This document shows, in pieces, positions 1 through 5,782 of a DNA stretch of 7,127 nucleotides; the first letter of the stretch is position 1; every line of letters starts with the position of its first letter. The notes under the pieces were generated by a model. That model saw only the letters and a list, made by a program, of their open reading frames with translations. It was not told the origin of the DNA and searched no databases. The stretch is from Fulvivirga aurantia (GTDB lineage: Bacteria > Bacteroidota > Bacteroidia > Cytophagales > Cyclobacteriaceae), in assembly GCF_009711475.1 (NCBI RefSeq), contig NZ_SMMD01000747.1:1-7127 (forward strand), written 5' to 3'. Position numbers and translations under genes: made by a program.

Positions 1-1
1 T

Positions 2-25
2 TTCGTAGGCCGCACAGAAATGTAA
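2..25 (+). CDS. Possible 3' end of an upstream gene (last 7 codons)
   Basis: Frame 2 from the window edge reads FVGRTEM and then TAA at 23-25, five bases before the TTG start of the next gene. Such spacing is typical of an operon junction, so this may be the tail of an upstream + strand gene. Seven residues are too few to identify a family. Another frame is also open from the edge, so the call rests mainly on position. Confidence 0.3.
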   Translation, partial: FVGRTEM

Positions 26-29
26 AGAT

Positions 30-1427
30 TTGCTTAGCTTTTTTAGACTCAACGACCCGTACAGGCTTATTATCATCTTTTTTTTGCTGCTAGCATTTAG
101 GCTACCTTATATGCTTAGCGATGGACACCTCACGTTGCCCGAGTTGGACTATATGTTGGTTGGTGAAAAGCTCAACAGTGAAGCAACTTTATATGATGGG
201 GTGTGGGAAAATATAGCACCTCTTTCAGCGGGTGTTTACATGGTCCTCGATTTCCTGTTTGGGCGATCACAAACGGCTTATTACTGGGTTGGTTTATTCT
301 TACTGTTCTTTCAGTGTTTTTTATTCAATAGGTTATTGCTCTCTAACAAAGCCTACAAAGAGAATACGTATATCCCAGGATTGATTTATGCCATCCTTAT
401 GTCATTCTTTTTTGATTTCATCACACTCACACCTCAGTTGATGAGTCAGACCTTTTTGCTCCTTGCACTCAATAATATATTTAGCCACATAGAGTTCAGG
501 GCCAAGAGAGATGAAAAAATACTCAACATAGGGATCTATATCGGGCTAGCTTCCCTGTTTTATCTGCCAAATATTATTTTCGGATTTGCTGCACTTATTT
601 TGTTTGTATTCTTTACCGGTACAGTACTGCGTAGGTATCTCTTATTGTTTTTTGGTTTTGGTTTACCTCTGTTATTAGCCACCACATACTTTCTGCTGAC
701 TGACAGAATTTTCGAGTTTATTTACAGCTTTATTAATCCTATTCTTACACTGGAAAGTCAGAGCTACTTTACATTGCTGCAGACGGTAATTTTGTTTGCA
801 GTGCCCATACTGGTGCTGATAGCTTCTTTTGTGAGAATAAATCAAAGAGCTCGTTTTACTAACTACCAGACAAGGCTTACTCAGGCGATGTTTGTCTGGT
901 TTGTATTTAGTTTTTTGTTTGTACTTATTGCTAATCAGTATTCCCCAAATATCTTTCTAGTATTTGCTCCTCCGGTGGCTTTCTTTACCAGTCACTATTT
1001 GTTGCTCATGAAAAATAGATTGGTTTCAGAGATCGTTTTTATCGTGATTTTTGCAGCCATGATATTGTTCAATCATGGAACACGTTTCAATTTCTTCTTT
1101 ACAAAAGATGTGTTATCAATGGAAGAGTATGTAGTAAGCGAAGGAGACGCAGCCCTTGAAGGCAAAAAGGTTTTGGTATTAGATGAGAACCTAAACGCTT
1201 ATATTAACTGCCAACCTGCCACACCTTTTCTTGATTGGAACATGGTGAGCGACCTTTTTGAGGAGCTGGATTATTACGATAATCAGGTGATTATTCTACG
1301 CGGGTTTGAGAATGATATGCCCGAAGTTATAGTAGACCCAAATGGCGTGATGCCGGCTGTATTTAACAAAATGCCAACCTTGGCTAGCAAATATTCAAAG
1401 CAGGGAGCCAGGTATTACCTTAATTAA
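30..1427 (+). CDS. Polytopic inner-membrane protein, DUF6427-like, possible GT-C type glycosyltransferase relative
   Basis: A 465-residue membrane protein. About ten to eleven hydrophobic segments are visible, roughly at residues 12-30, 82-104, 113-131, 136-152, 165-197 (probably two), 202-224, 248-268, 285-302, 305-326 and 332-348. A soluble C-terminal domain of about 100 residues follows (360-465). The N-terminal FFRLNDPYRL and the overall composition recall the Bacteroidota DUF6427 family, a recognition from memory. The loop after helix 1 holds acidic residues (E38, D40), then a VGEKL segment, LYDGVWENIAPL and FGRS. This order resembles the first extracytoplasmic loop of GT-C glycosyltransferases (PMT/ArnT type), but no activity can be assigned. 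The start is TTG at 30, because an in-frame stop lies at 6-8 and the next ATG (residue 28) would remove most of helix 1. The stop codon shares TTAA with the convergent rpiB stop. Membrane localisation is secure; function is not. Confidence 0.85.
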   Translation: MLSFFRLNDPYRLIIIFFLLLAFRLPYMLSDGHLTLPELDYMLVGEKLNSEATLYDGVWENIAPLSAGVYMVLDFLFGRSQTAYYWVGLFLLFFQCFLFNRLLLSNKAYKENTYIPGLIYAILMSFFFDFITLTPQLMSQTFLLLALNNIFSHIEFRAKRDEKILNIGIYIGLASLFYLPNIIFGFAALILFVFFTGTVLRRYLLLFFGFGLPLLLATTYFLLTDRIFEFIYSFINPILTLESQSYFTLLQTVILFAVPILVLIASFVRINQRARFTNYQTRLTQAMFVWFVFSFLFVLIANQYSPNIFLVFAPPVAFFTSHYLLLMKNRLVSEIVFIVIFAAMILFNHGTRFNFFFTKDVLSMEEYVVSEGDAALEGKKVLVLDENLNAYINCQPATPFLDWNMVSDLFEELDYYDNQVIILRGFENDMPEVIVDPNGVMPAVFNKMPTLASKYSKQGARYYLN

Positions 1428-1852
1428 CAACCTATTTTCTCAACACGTCTTGCATGTCGGCCACCTTCAAAATCAGTGGTTAGAAATTTCTTAGCAATAT
1501 TTTCTGCCAGATCGTAAGCAATAAATCGTGCTGGGAGGCATACAATGTTAGCGTTATTGTGCTGTCTGGCGAGTTCTGCTAATTCTTCATTCCAGCATAT
1601 TGCGGCTCTTATGCCCTGATGTTTATTGGCTGCCATTGCAACACCATTAGCGCTACCGCAAATCAATATGCCCAATTGTGCATTACTTTCTTCCACCGAA
1701 GAGGCAACAGGGTGAGCAAAATCGGGGTAGTCTACAGAGTCTTCGTGGTCTGTACCGAAGTTTTCTACCTCATGACCAAGGCTTTGTAAGGCCTCAATTA
1801 ATTTGGCTTTGTACTGAACTCCTGCATGGTCTGCTCCGATGGCTATTTTCAT
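1424..1852 (-). CDS. rpiB: Ribose-5-phosphate isomerase B
   Basis: RpiB interconverts ribose 5-phosphate and ribulose 5-phosphate in the non-oxidative pentose phosphate pathway, in the cytoplasm. The 142-residue length is normal for the RpiB/LacAB family. Visible family motifs are the N-terminal KIAIGADHAG with D8 and H9, the DYPDFAHPVA segment (41-50), and the ICGSANGVAMAANK loop (64-77). C65 in that loop matches the catalytic cysteine of RpiB enzymes. RQHNNANIVCLPARF (96-110) carries H98, the likely ring-opening histidine. The C-terminal GGRHARRV (129-136) supplies phosphate-binding basic residues. The loop reads CGSANG rather than the common CGSGIG. The ATG start overlaps the tatC stop as ATGA, so translation is probably coupled; this is the last gene of the glyA-tatC-rpiB operon. 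Some homologues act on allose or galactose phosphates, but nothing here suggests sugar catabolism. Confidence 0.95.
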   Translation of the reverse strand: MKIAIGADHAGVQYKAKLIEALQSLGHEVENFGTDHEDSVDYPDFAHPVASSVEESNAQLGILICGSANGVAMAANKHQGIRAAICWNEELAELARQHNNANIVCLPARFIAYDLAENIAKKFLTTDFEGGRHARRVEKIGC

Positions 1853-2709
1853 GGTCTTTTTTCTATTTGAGATTTTGCTAAATCTTTTAAGCGTTTTTTA
1901 TTCACTCTTCGTGAAATCAAGATACTCATTTCATAAAGTCCAAACAATGGAAATGCAATGAGAATTTGACTAAGAGGATCTGGTGGAGTAAGCATAGCTC
2001 CAAGCACTAAAATAACTACAATAGCGTGCTTTCTATAGCTACGCATAAGCTCTGGTGTTACGATTCCTATTTTAGAAAGGAAGTAAACCACGATGGGCAA
2101 TTGAAATAAAAATCCGCTACCTAAAACGAGTGTAATGAGTGTTGATACGTAAGAGGTAATATCAAACTCATTCATGACAATGTCACTCACCTGATAATTA
2201 GAAAGAAAATTTACGGCAAGTGGACTCATGATGTAGTAGCCAAACATTACACCTATGGAAAAAAGTAGGGTTACGAAAAATACAGCGCCTCTCGATACCT
2301 TTTTTTCATTTAAATGAAGTCCAGGACTAATAAATCGCCAGAACTCCCAGAAGATATAGGGAAAGGCCACTATTATACCTATTACAAAAGAAGATGTAAT
2401 ATGCATGGTAAACTGGCCGGTCATCTTTCTACTCTGGATTTTTAACGGTATGTCATCTATACAAATTGCAGTAGAGTTTATAAGCTCCCCTACGTTGCAT
2501 AGCATGCGGAAAGTCCAGAAATCTGGCTTTGCAGGACCAAAGATGACGGTATTAAAAACAAAATCAACAGAAACAAATGCTGCTATTGAGAGCGCCATAA
2601 CGGCAATTAACGAACGGATCAGGTGCCACCTTAGCTCTTCCAGATGGTCTATAAAAGACATCTCCTTCTCATCATCGTCCCCTACCTGATCTAATCTAGC
2701 CTGTGTCAC
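1849..2709 (-). CDS. tatC: Sec-independent protein translocase TatC
   Basis: TatC is the polytopic inner-membrane core of the twin-arginine translocase; it binds the signal peptides of folded proteins and nucleates TatA assembly. The 286 residues contain the family hallmarks in order: an acidic N-terminus, SFIDHLEELRWHLIRS (18-33, with E25 at the E. coli Glu15 position), EFWRFISPGL with NEKK (122-137), six predicted membrane helices, MLTPPDPLSQ (239-248) and a late E260. The protein is longer than E. coli TatC mainly because of an enlarged first periplasmic loop (about 59-99) with two cysteines, C71 and C83. The usual FELP-type motif reads FQLP, placing Gln203 where E. coli has Glu170. The start is GTG, three bases after the glyA stop; an alternative ATG is codon 17 (MSFIDHLEEL). 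The GTG is preferred because it keeps the acidic leader and the tight operon spacing. No tatA/B gene is in the window. Confidence 0.96.
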   Translation of the reverse strand: MTQARLDQVGDDDEKEMSFIDHLEELRWHLIRSLIAVMALSIAAFVSVDFVFNTVIFGPAKPDFWTFRMLCNVGELINSTAICIDDIPLKIQSRKMTGQFTMHITSSFVIGIIVAFPYIFWEFWRFISPGLHLNEKKVSRGAVFFVTLLFSIGVMFGYYIMSPLAVNFLSNYQVSDIVMNEFDITSYVSTLITLVLGSGFLFQLPIVVYFLSKIGIVTPELMRSYRKHAIVVILVLGAMLTPPDPLSQILIAFPLFGLYEMSILISRRVNKKRLKDLAKSQIEKRP

Positions 2710-2712
2710 TGT

Positions 2713-3981
2713 TTATTTATATAATGGAAATGCGTTTACCCAGCTGTTGATCTGGGTTTTTATTTCTGAAATTACATCTTCGTCATCCTTATTCATAAGT
2801 ACACGGTCGATGTATTCTACAATGCGCGTCATGTCGCTTTCTTTCATGCCTCTGGTTGTAACCGCTGCAGTACCGATACGCATACCGCTTGTTACAAAAG
2901 GAGATTGGTTATCGAAAGGCACCATGTTTTTATTTATGGTAATGTCAGCCTTGCCCAAAGTGTTTTCAGCGATTTTACCGGTAAGGTCTTTAGATCTCAA
3001 ATCGATCAGCATCATATGATTGTCCGTGCCGTTTGAAATGACCTTGTAGCCCTTGTCAACAAAAGCCTGAGACATGGTTTTTGCGTTTTTGACCACTTGT
3101 ACCACATAATCAAGGTAGTGATCAGATAGCGCTTCCTCAAAAGCTACAGCCTTTGCTGCTATGATATGCTCCAACGGTCCACCTTGCGTTCCAGGGAAAA
3201 CTGCTGAGTCTAAAATGGCTGATATTTTCTTGATTTCCCCTTTTGGTGTTTTGAGATCCCAGGGGTTATCGAAATTTTCTCCTACCATAATCAGTCCGCC
3301 ACGTGGGCCACGTAAGGTTTTATGCGTAGTAGTAGTTACTATATGACAAAACTCAAGTGGGTCGTTTAATAATCCTCTGGCAATAAGACCAGATGGGTGT
3401 GAAATATCTGCTAACAAAAGAGCGCCAACTTCATCGGCAACTTCTCTCAGCCTTTCGTAATTCCAATCTCTACTGTAAGCAGAAGCTCCGCAGATAATTA
3501 ACTTGGGCTTTTCTTTTTTGGCTATCTCAGCTACATTTTCCCAGTCTATTAAACCAGTTGATTCATCAACACCATAAAAAACCGGCTCATAAAGTTTACC
3601 TGAAAAATTTACAGGAGACCCGTGGGTAAGATGACCACCGTGAGAAAGGTCAAAACCTAGTATTTTATCGCCAGGTTTAAGCACCGCAAGCATTACCGCT
3701 GCATTGGCTTGTGCACCTGAGTGAGGCTGCACGTTAGCCCAGCTAGCGCCAAATAGTTGTTTGACACGGTCGATAGCCATTTGTTCGATCTTGTCAACGA
3801 TTTCACAGCCACCATAATAACGCTTCCCTGGCAGTCCTTCAGCATACTTATTAGTAAGTACACTACCCATAGCTTCCATTACGTTAGGAGATGTGAAGTT
3901 CTCAGAAGCGATAAGCTCCAAACCAGATTGTTGTCTTTGCTTTTCCTGATCTATAAGATCAAAGATATTATCTCTATTCAT
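2713..3981 (-). CDS. glyA: Serine hydroxymethyltransferase
   Basis: This PLP enzyme converts serine and tetrahydrofolate to glycine and 5,10-methylenetetrahydrofolate, the main cytoplasmic source of one-carbon units. The 422-residue length is normal. Signature elements are LELIASENF (21-29), [15 protein letters not shown] (44-58), QPHSGAQAN (85-93), [15 protein letters not shown] (115-129) with the PLP-stacking histidine region, D192 and H195 in the ADISH segment, and [13 protein letters not shown] sequence (215-222) with K221 as the internal aldimine lysine followed by [14 protein letters not shown] (about 262-270) and [14 protein letters not shown] near the C-terminus complete the fold. The [11 protein letters not shown] insertion after GPRGG seems typical of Bacteroidota enzymes (from memory). 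The ATG start is supported by a well-placed promoter about 28 bases upstream of it. It is the first gene of the operon with tatC and rpiB. There is no obvious functional link to tatC beyond co-transcription. Confidence 0.98.
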   Translation of the reverse strand: MNRDNIFDLIDQEKQRQQSGLELIASENFTSPNVMEAMGSVLTNKYAEGLPGKRYYGGCEIVDKIEQMAIDRVKQLFGASWANVQPHSGAQANAAVMLAVLKPGDKILGFDLSHGGHLTHGSPVNFSGKLYEPVFYGVDESTGLIDWENVAEIAKKEKPKLIICGASAYSRDWNYERLREVADEVGALLLADISHPSGLIARGLLNDPLEFCHIVTTTTHKTLRGPRGGLIMVGENFDNPWDLKTPKGEIKKISAILDSAVFPGTQGGPLEHIIAAKAVAFEEALSDHYLDYVVQVVKNAKTMSQAFVDKGYKVISNGTDNHMMLIDLRSKDLTGKIAENTLGKADITINKNMVPFDNQSPFVTSGMRIGTAAVTTRGMKESDMTRIVEYIDRVLMNKDDEDVISEIKTQINSWVNAFPLYK

Positions 3982-4008
3982 AATTTATAGGGCTGTGAAA
4001 ATGAGGCC

Positions 4009-4039
4009 CAAAAATAGCCTAAGAAATAGAGATTAACAA
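4009..4039 (-). promoter_or_regulatory. Bacteroidota-type promoter of the glyA-tatC-rpiB operon
   Basis: Reading the minus strand, TTG at 4039-4037 is followed by a 20-base spacer and TATTTTTG at 4016-4009. The second element matches the Bacteroidota primary-sigma -7 consensus TAnnTTTG exactly, and the spacer falls in the usual 17-23 range. The implied transcription start near 4003 leaves a leader of only about 20 bases before the glyA ATG, too short for a riboswitch. The promoter call comes from consensus matching alone. Confidence 0.6.
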
Positions 4040-4053
4040 TATGTTGGGGCTGC

Positions 4054-4087
4054 TTTGGCCAGATGTTATTTTTTATTTTTATATTTC
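4054..4087 (+). promoter_or_regulatory. Candidate promoter of the DUF2807 lipoprotein gene
   Basis: TTTG at 4054-4057 and TATATTTC at 4080-4087 (seven of eight match to TAnnTTTG) are separated by 22 bases. TATTTTTA at 4074-4081 is a competing -7 element with a 16-base spacer. Either would give a leader of about 50 bases. The tract is AT-rich, so chance matches are likely; the call is weaker than the glyA promoter. Confidence 0.3.
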
Positions 4088-4111
4088 TCACAATAAACCA
4101 ACTAACCGAGT

Positions 4112-4127
4112 GTTTGCCAAGGCAAGC
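4112..4127. promoter_or_regulatory. Short inverted repeat upstream of the lipoprotein gene, possible operator
   Basis: TTGCC at 4114-4118 and GGCAA at 4121-4125 form a perfect inverted repeat around a two-base centre. Another G:C pair lies at 4112/4127 beyond one mismatch. It would lie in the 5' leader, 16 to 31 bases before the ATG at 4143. A two-base centre suits a DNA-binding dimer better than an RNA hairpin. It is short and could be chance. Confidence 0.2.
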
Positions 4128-4142
4128 CATAAATTTTGAGGC

Positions 4143-4871
4143 ATGAAAAAAACACAGATACTTATCGCTATAGTTTTACTTTTATCACTTGCAGGATGTG
4201 ACAACATGGTGCAGGAGAAAGGAAACGGTAATATCATTTCTAAAGATATTGAGGTGGAAGATTTTGAAGAGCTCGATATAAGTGGAAATTTCGAGATAAA
4301 CTTAATCAAAGGGTCTAAACCCGCATTGACCATTACTATGGATGAGAATCTCTTTGAGTATGTAGAAACAGAAAATAGAGGCGATCAATTGCAAATAGAA
4401 TCTACAAGATCTCTGCGGAGCGATGAAGGCCTAAGGCTTGACATCACCTATAGCCGTCTCACCTCTATTGAGGTAGGAGGTGCCGCTGCAATTATGAGCG
4501 ATGATGTAGTAGAAGGTGATTACCTCAATATAATTATGTCAGGAGCTGGCACTATTGACCTCAAAGTAATGCTTAAAGCCCTAAAGATTGTGGTGTCAGG
4601 AGCTGGCTCTGTAGATTTAAGCGGCCAGGTGCTGGAGCAAAACATATCTATGAGTGGAGCCGGTGATGTTGATGCTTCAAGATTGGTAAGTGAAAGCTGT
4701 GAAATAGAATTAAGCGGTGTAGGAAGTGCCAGGTTATATGTCACTGAAACTTTGGATGCTCAGGTGAGCGGAGTTGGAGGTATTACCTATGCAGGAAACC
4801 CGAGTAACGTAAAAACTGATGTAAGTGGTCTCGGAGAAATAAGCAAGATGAAGGAGGACGAGGATAAATAA
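4143..4871 (+). CDS. Head-GIN domain (DUF2807) lipoprotein
   Basis: A 242-residue predicted lipoprotein. The N-terminus has KK, a hydrophobic stretch (6-16) and the lipobox LAGC, giving lipidation at C19 with Asp at +2. After a short linker the DUF2807 domain begins with KDIEVEDFEELDISGNFEINLIKG (split here as residues 34-57). It contains six SG[AVL]G motifs at residues 133, 152, 171, 191, 209 and 228. The 18-20 residue spacing suggests successive turns of a right-handed beta-helix. The C-terminus is charged (KMKEDEDK). The family is abundant in Bacteroidota and is often annotated as a putative autotransporter adhesin, but no passenger/barrel architecture is visible here and the function is unknown. 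It is probably anchored in the envelope. It is transcribed alone, divergently from glyA, and ends two bases before the convergent TPM gene. The start is clear from the signal peptide. Confidence 0.9.
   Translation: MKKTQILIAIVLLLSLAGCDNMVQEKGNGNIISKDIEVEDFEELDISGNFEINLIKGSKPALTITMDENLFEYVETENRGDQLQIESTRSLRSDEGLRLDITYSRLTSIEVGGAAAIMSDDVVEGDYLNIIMSGAGTIDLKVMLKALKIVVSGAGSVDLSGQVLEQNISMSGAGDVDASRLVSESCEIELSGVGSARLYVTETLDAQVSGVGGITYAGNPSNVKTDVSGLGEISKMKEDEDK
4539..4835 (+). repeat. SGxG repeats of about 19 residues (57 bp) in the DUF2807 lipoprotein
   Basis: Six motifs (SGAG three times, SGVG twice, SGLG once) start at residues 133, 152, 171, 191, 209 and 228, with spacings of 19, 19, 20, 18 and 19. 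Each is preceded by a short hydrophobic strand and followed by a polar-hydrophobic alternation. The DNA copies have diverged, although tcaggagctggc occurs in the first two, so this is a protein structural repeat rather than a recent tandem duplication. Confidence 0.8.
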
Positions 4872-4873
4872 GG

Positions 4874-5782
4874 CTACCAGGAGCCACTTGATCCTCCACC
4901 ACCGAAACTACCACCTCCTCCTGAGAAGCTACTGCTGCTACTTCCCGAAGACCAGCTTGACCCTGAAGACCGGGTCGAGCTTTTAAATGATGAGGCTTTG
5001 GCTTTATACCACTTTCGACCCTTGTCGGTTCTTATGTAAAATAATTTAAAGTAGAGGAAGCCAAAAAAGTACAGCCCAAAGAGAAAGATTGCTGGAATAA
5101 AGCCGAAAATTATTATAGGAAACGTGGCATAAAAGGGAAGTAAAAACAAAAACAAAAACCAACCAGCGCCACCTTTGGTTAGAAAGGCAAAGTAGCTAAA
5201 CGTACCTATTACCAGCGTGAACACTACACCCACGATGAGCCTGACATACCAGGGTATACCAGAGAGGTCATCGCTTATAGCAGTTTGCTCACCCTGATCT
5301 GACACATAGCTTCCTTCAATGGCAGCTATTATCGCCAGCACCCCTGATTCGATACCTCGGTCATAATCCTGTTGCCTAAAGCTGGGGGCAATTTCATTTC
5401 GAATTATTCTATTGCTTAATGCATCGGTGAGGTCCCCTTCCAGGCCATAACCAACCTCAATTCTCATTTTTCGATCATTTAGAGCTACAAGTAGTAATAC
5501 GCCATTATCATTTTCTTTTTGGCCCAATTGCCAGGTTTCAGCTACTTTCAGTGAGTACTCTTCAAGAATTTCGCCTTCAAGAGAATTTATAATTAAAACC
5601 GCTATTTGGTTTGAAGTAGAATCTTCATGTGCTTCAAGTAGATTTTCCAGCTTTTGCACGGTTGAGGCCATTAAAACATTGGCATCATCATTAACACGAC
5701 CTGATAAATAAGGCACTTCTTTCTGTCCAAAACTTGCTGTAAGTGATAAAACAAAAATCATTAGTGCTAATAACCTTTTCAT
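4874..5782 (-). CDS. YgcG-type TPM domain membrane protein
   Basis: A 302-residue exported protein. Residues 1-19 form a signal peptide ending SFG before Q20. The TPM domain (about 23-160) shows DDANVLMAS, the QIAVLIINSLEGE strand-turn, GQKENDNGVLLLVAL, RKMRIEVGYGLEGDLTD (104-120) and a helix to about 158. Two or three hydrophobic segments follow (about 180-200, 206-225, 226-248), then a basic stretch and a Ser/Gly-rich tail ending GGGGSFGGGGSSGSW. That tail is characteristic of YgcG/TPM_phosphatase proteins. The family takes its name from a plant thylakoid protein with reported phosphatase activity and links to photosystem II repair; the bacterial role is not established. Its ATG overlaps the stop of the upstream short TPM gene as ATGA, so the two are probably translated together and may form a complex. 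The start is fixed by the signal peptide and the overlap. Confidence 0.92.
   Translation of the reverse strand: MKRLLALMIFVLSLTASFGQKEVPYLSGRVNDDANVLMASTVQKLENLLEAHEDSTSNQIAVLIINSLEGEILEEYSLKVAETWQLGQKENDNGVLLLVALNDRKMRIEVGYGLEGDLTDALSNRIIRNEIAPSFRQQDYDRGIESGVLAIIAAIEGSYVSDQGEQTAISDDLSGIPWYVRLIVGVVFTLVIGTFSYFAFLTKGGAGWFLFLFLLPFYATFPIIIFGFIPAIFLFGLYFFGFLYFKLFYIRTDKGRKWYKAKASSFKSSTRSSGSSWSSGSSSSSFSGGGGSFGGGGSSGSW
4877..4993 (-). repeat. Ser/Gly-rich low-complexity tail of the YgcG-type protein
   Basis: Residues 264-302 are almost entirely Ser and Gly with interspersed Phe and Trp, including two GGGG runs. The region is probably disordered. Such aromatic-studded Gly/Ser tails are common at the C-terminus of YgcG-type TPM proteins; their role is unknown. 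Confidence 0.75.

Noticed and set aside
1377..1413. Stem ACCT(T)GGCT / AGCCAGGT with a 20-base loop near the end of the membrane protein gene
   Set aside because: It lies within coding sequence, has a long loop and a bulge, and no T-tract follows on either strand, so I do not call it a terminator.
1678..1881. Open + strand frame opposite rpiB
   Set aside because: It lies antisense to a secure gene, and its translation (rich in Leu, Arg, Phe, Trp) resembles no family.
2405..3346. Several short + strand frames opposite tatC and glyA (2405-2689, 2747-3019, 3161-3346)
   Set aside because: All are antisense to strongly conserved genes and look like codon-bias shadows; none has a leader or a recognisable domain.
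3757..3990. + strand frame opposite the glyA start
   Set aside because: It is antisense to glyA, with no promoter, no recognisable motif and an odd composition.
3990..4009. GGGC / GCCC inverted repeat upstream of glyA as a leader hairpin or riboswitch
   Set aside because: One arm overlaps the -7 element and would not be transcribed; the remaining leader of about 20 bases is too short for a riboswitch.
4130..4138. TAAATTTTG, resembling a -7 element just before the lipoprotein start
   Set aside because: The G is one base out of register with TAnnTTTG, the TTTG at 4113-4116 is only 13 bases away, and initiation would fall at the start codon itself.
4088..4744. Minus-strand frames opposite the DUF2807 lipoprotein gene
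   Set aside because: The periodic SGxG codons create long open antisense frames; the translations look like shadow sequence and conflict with a clear lipoprotein gene.
4872..4885. GGCT / AGCC hairpin at the lipoprotein-TPM junction
   Set aside because: The stem is only four base pairs with no T-tract; it is too weak for an intrinsic terminator.
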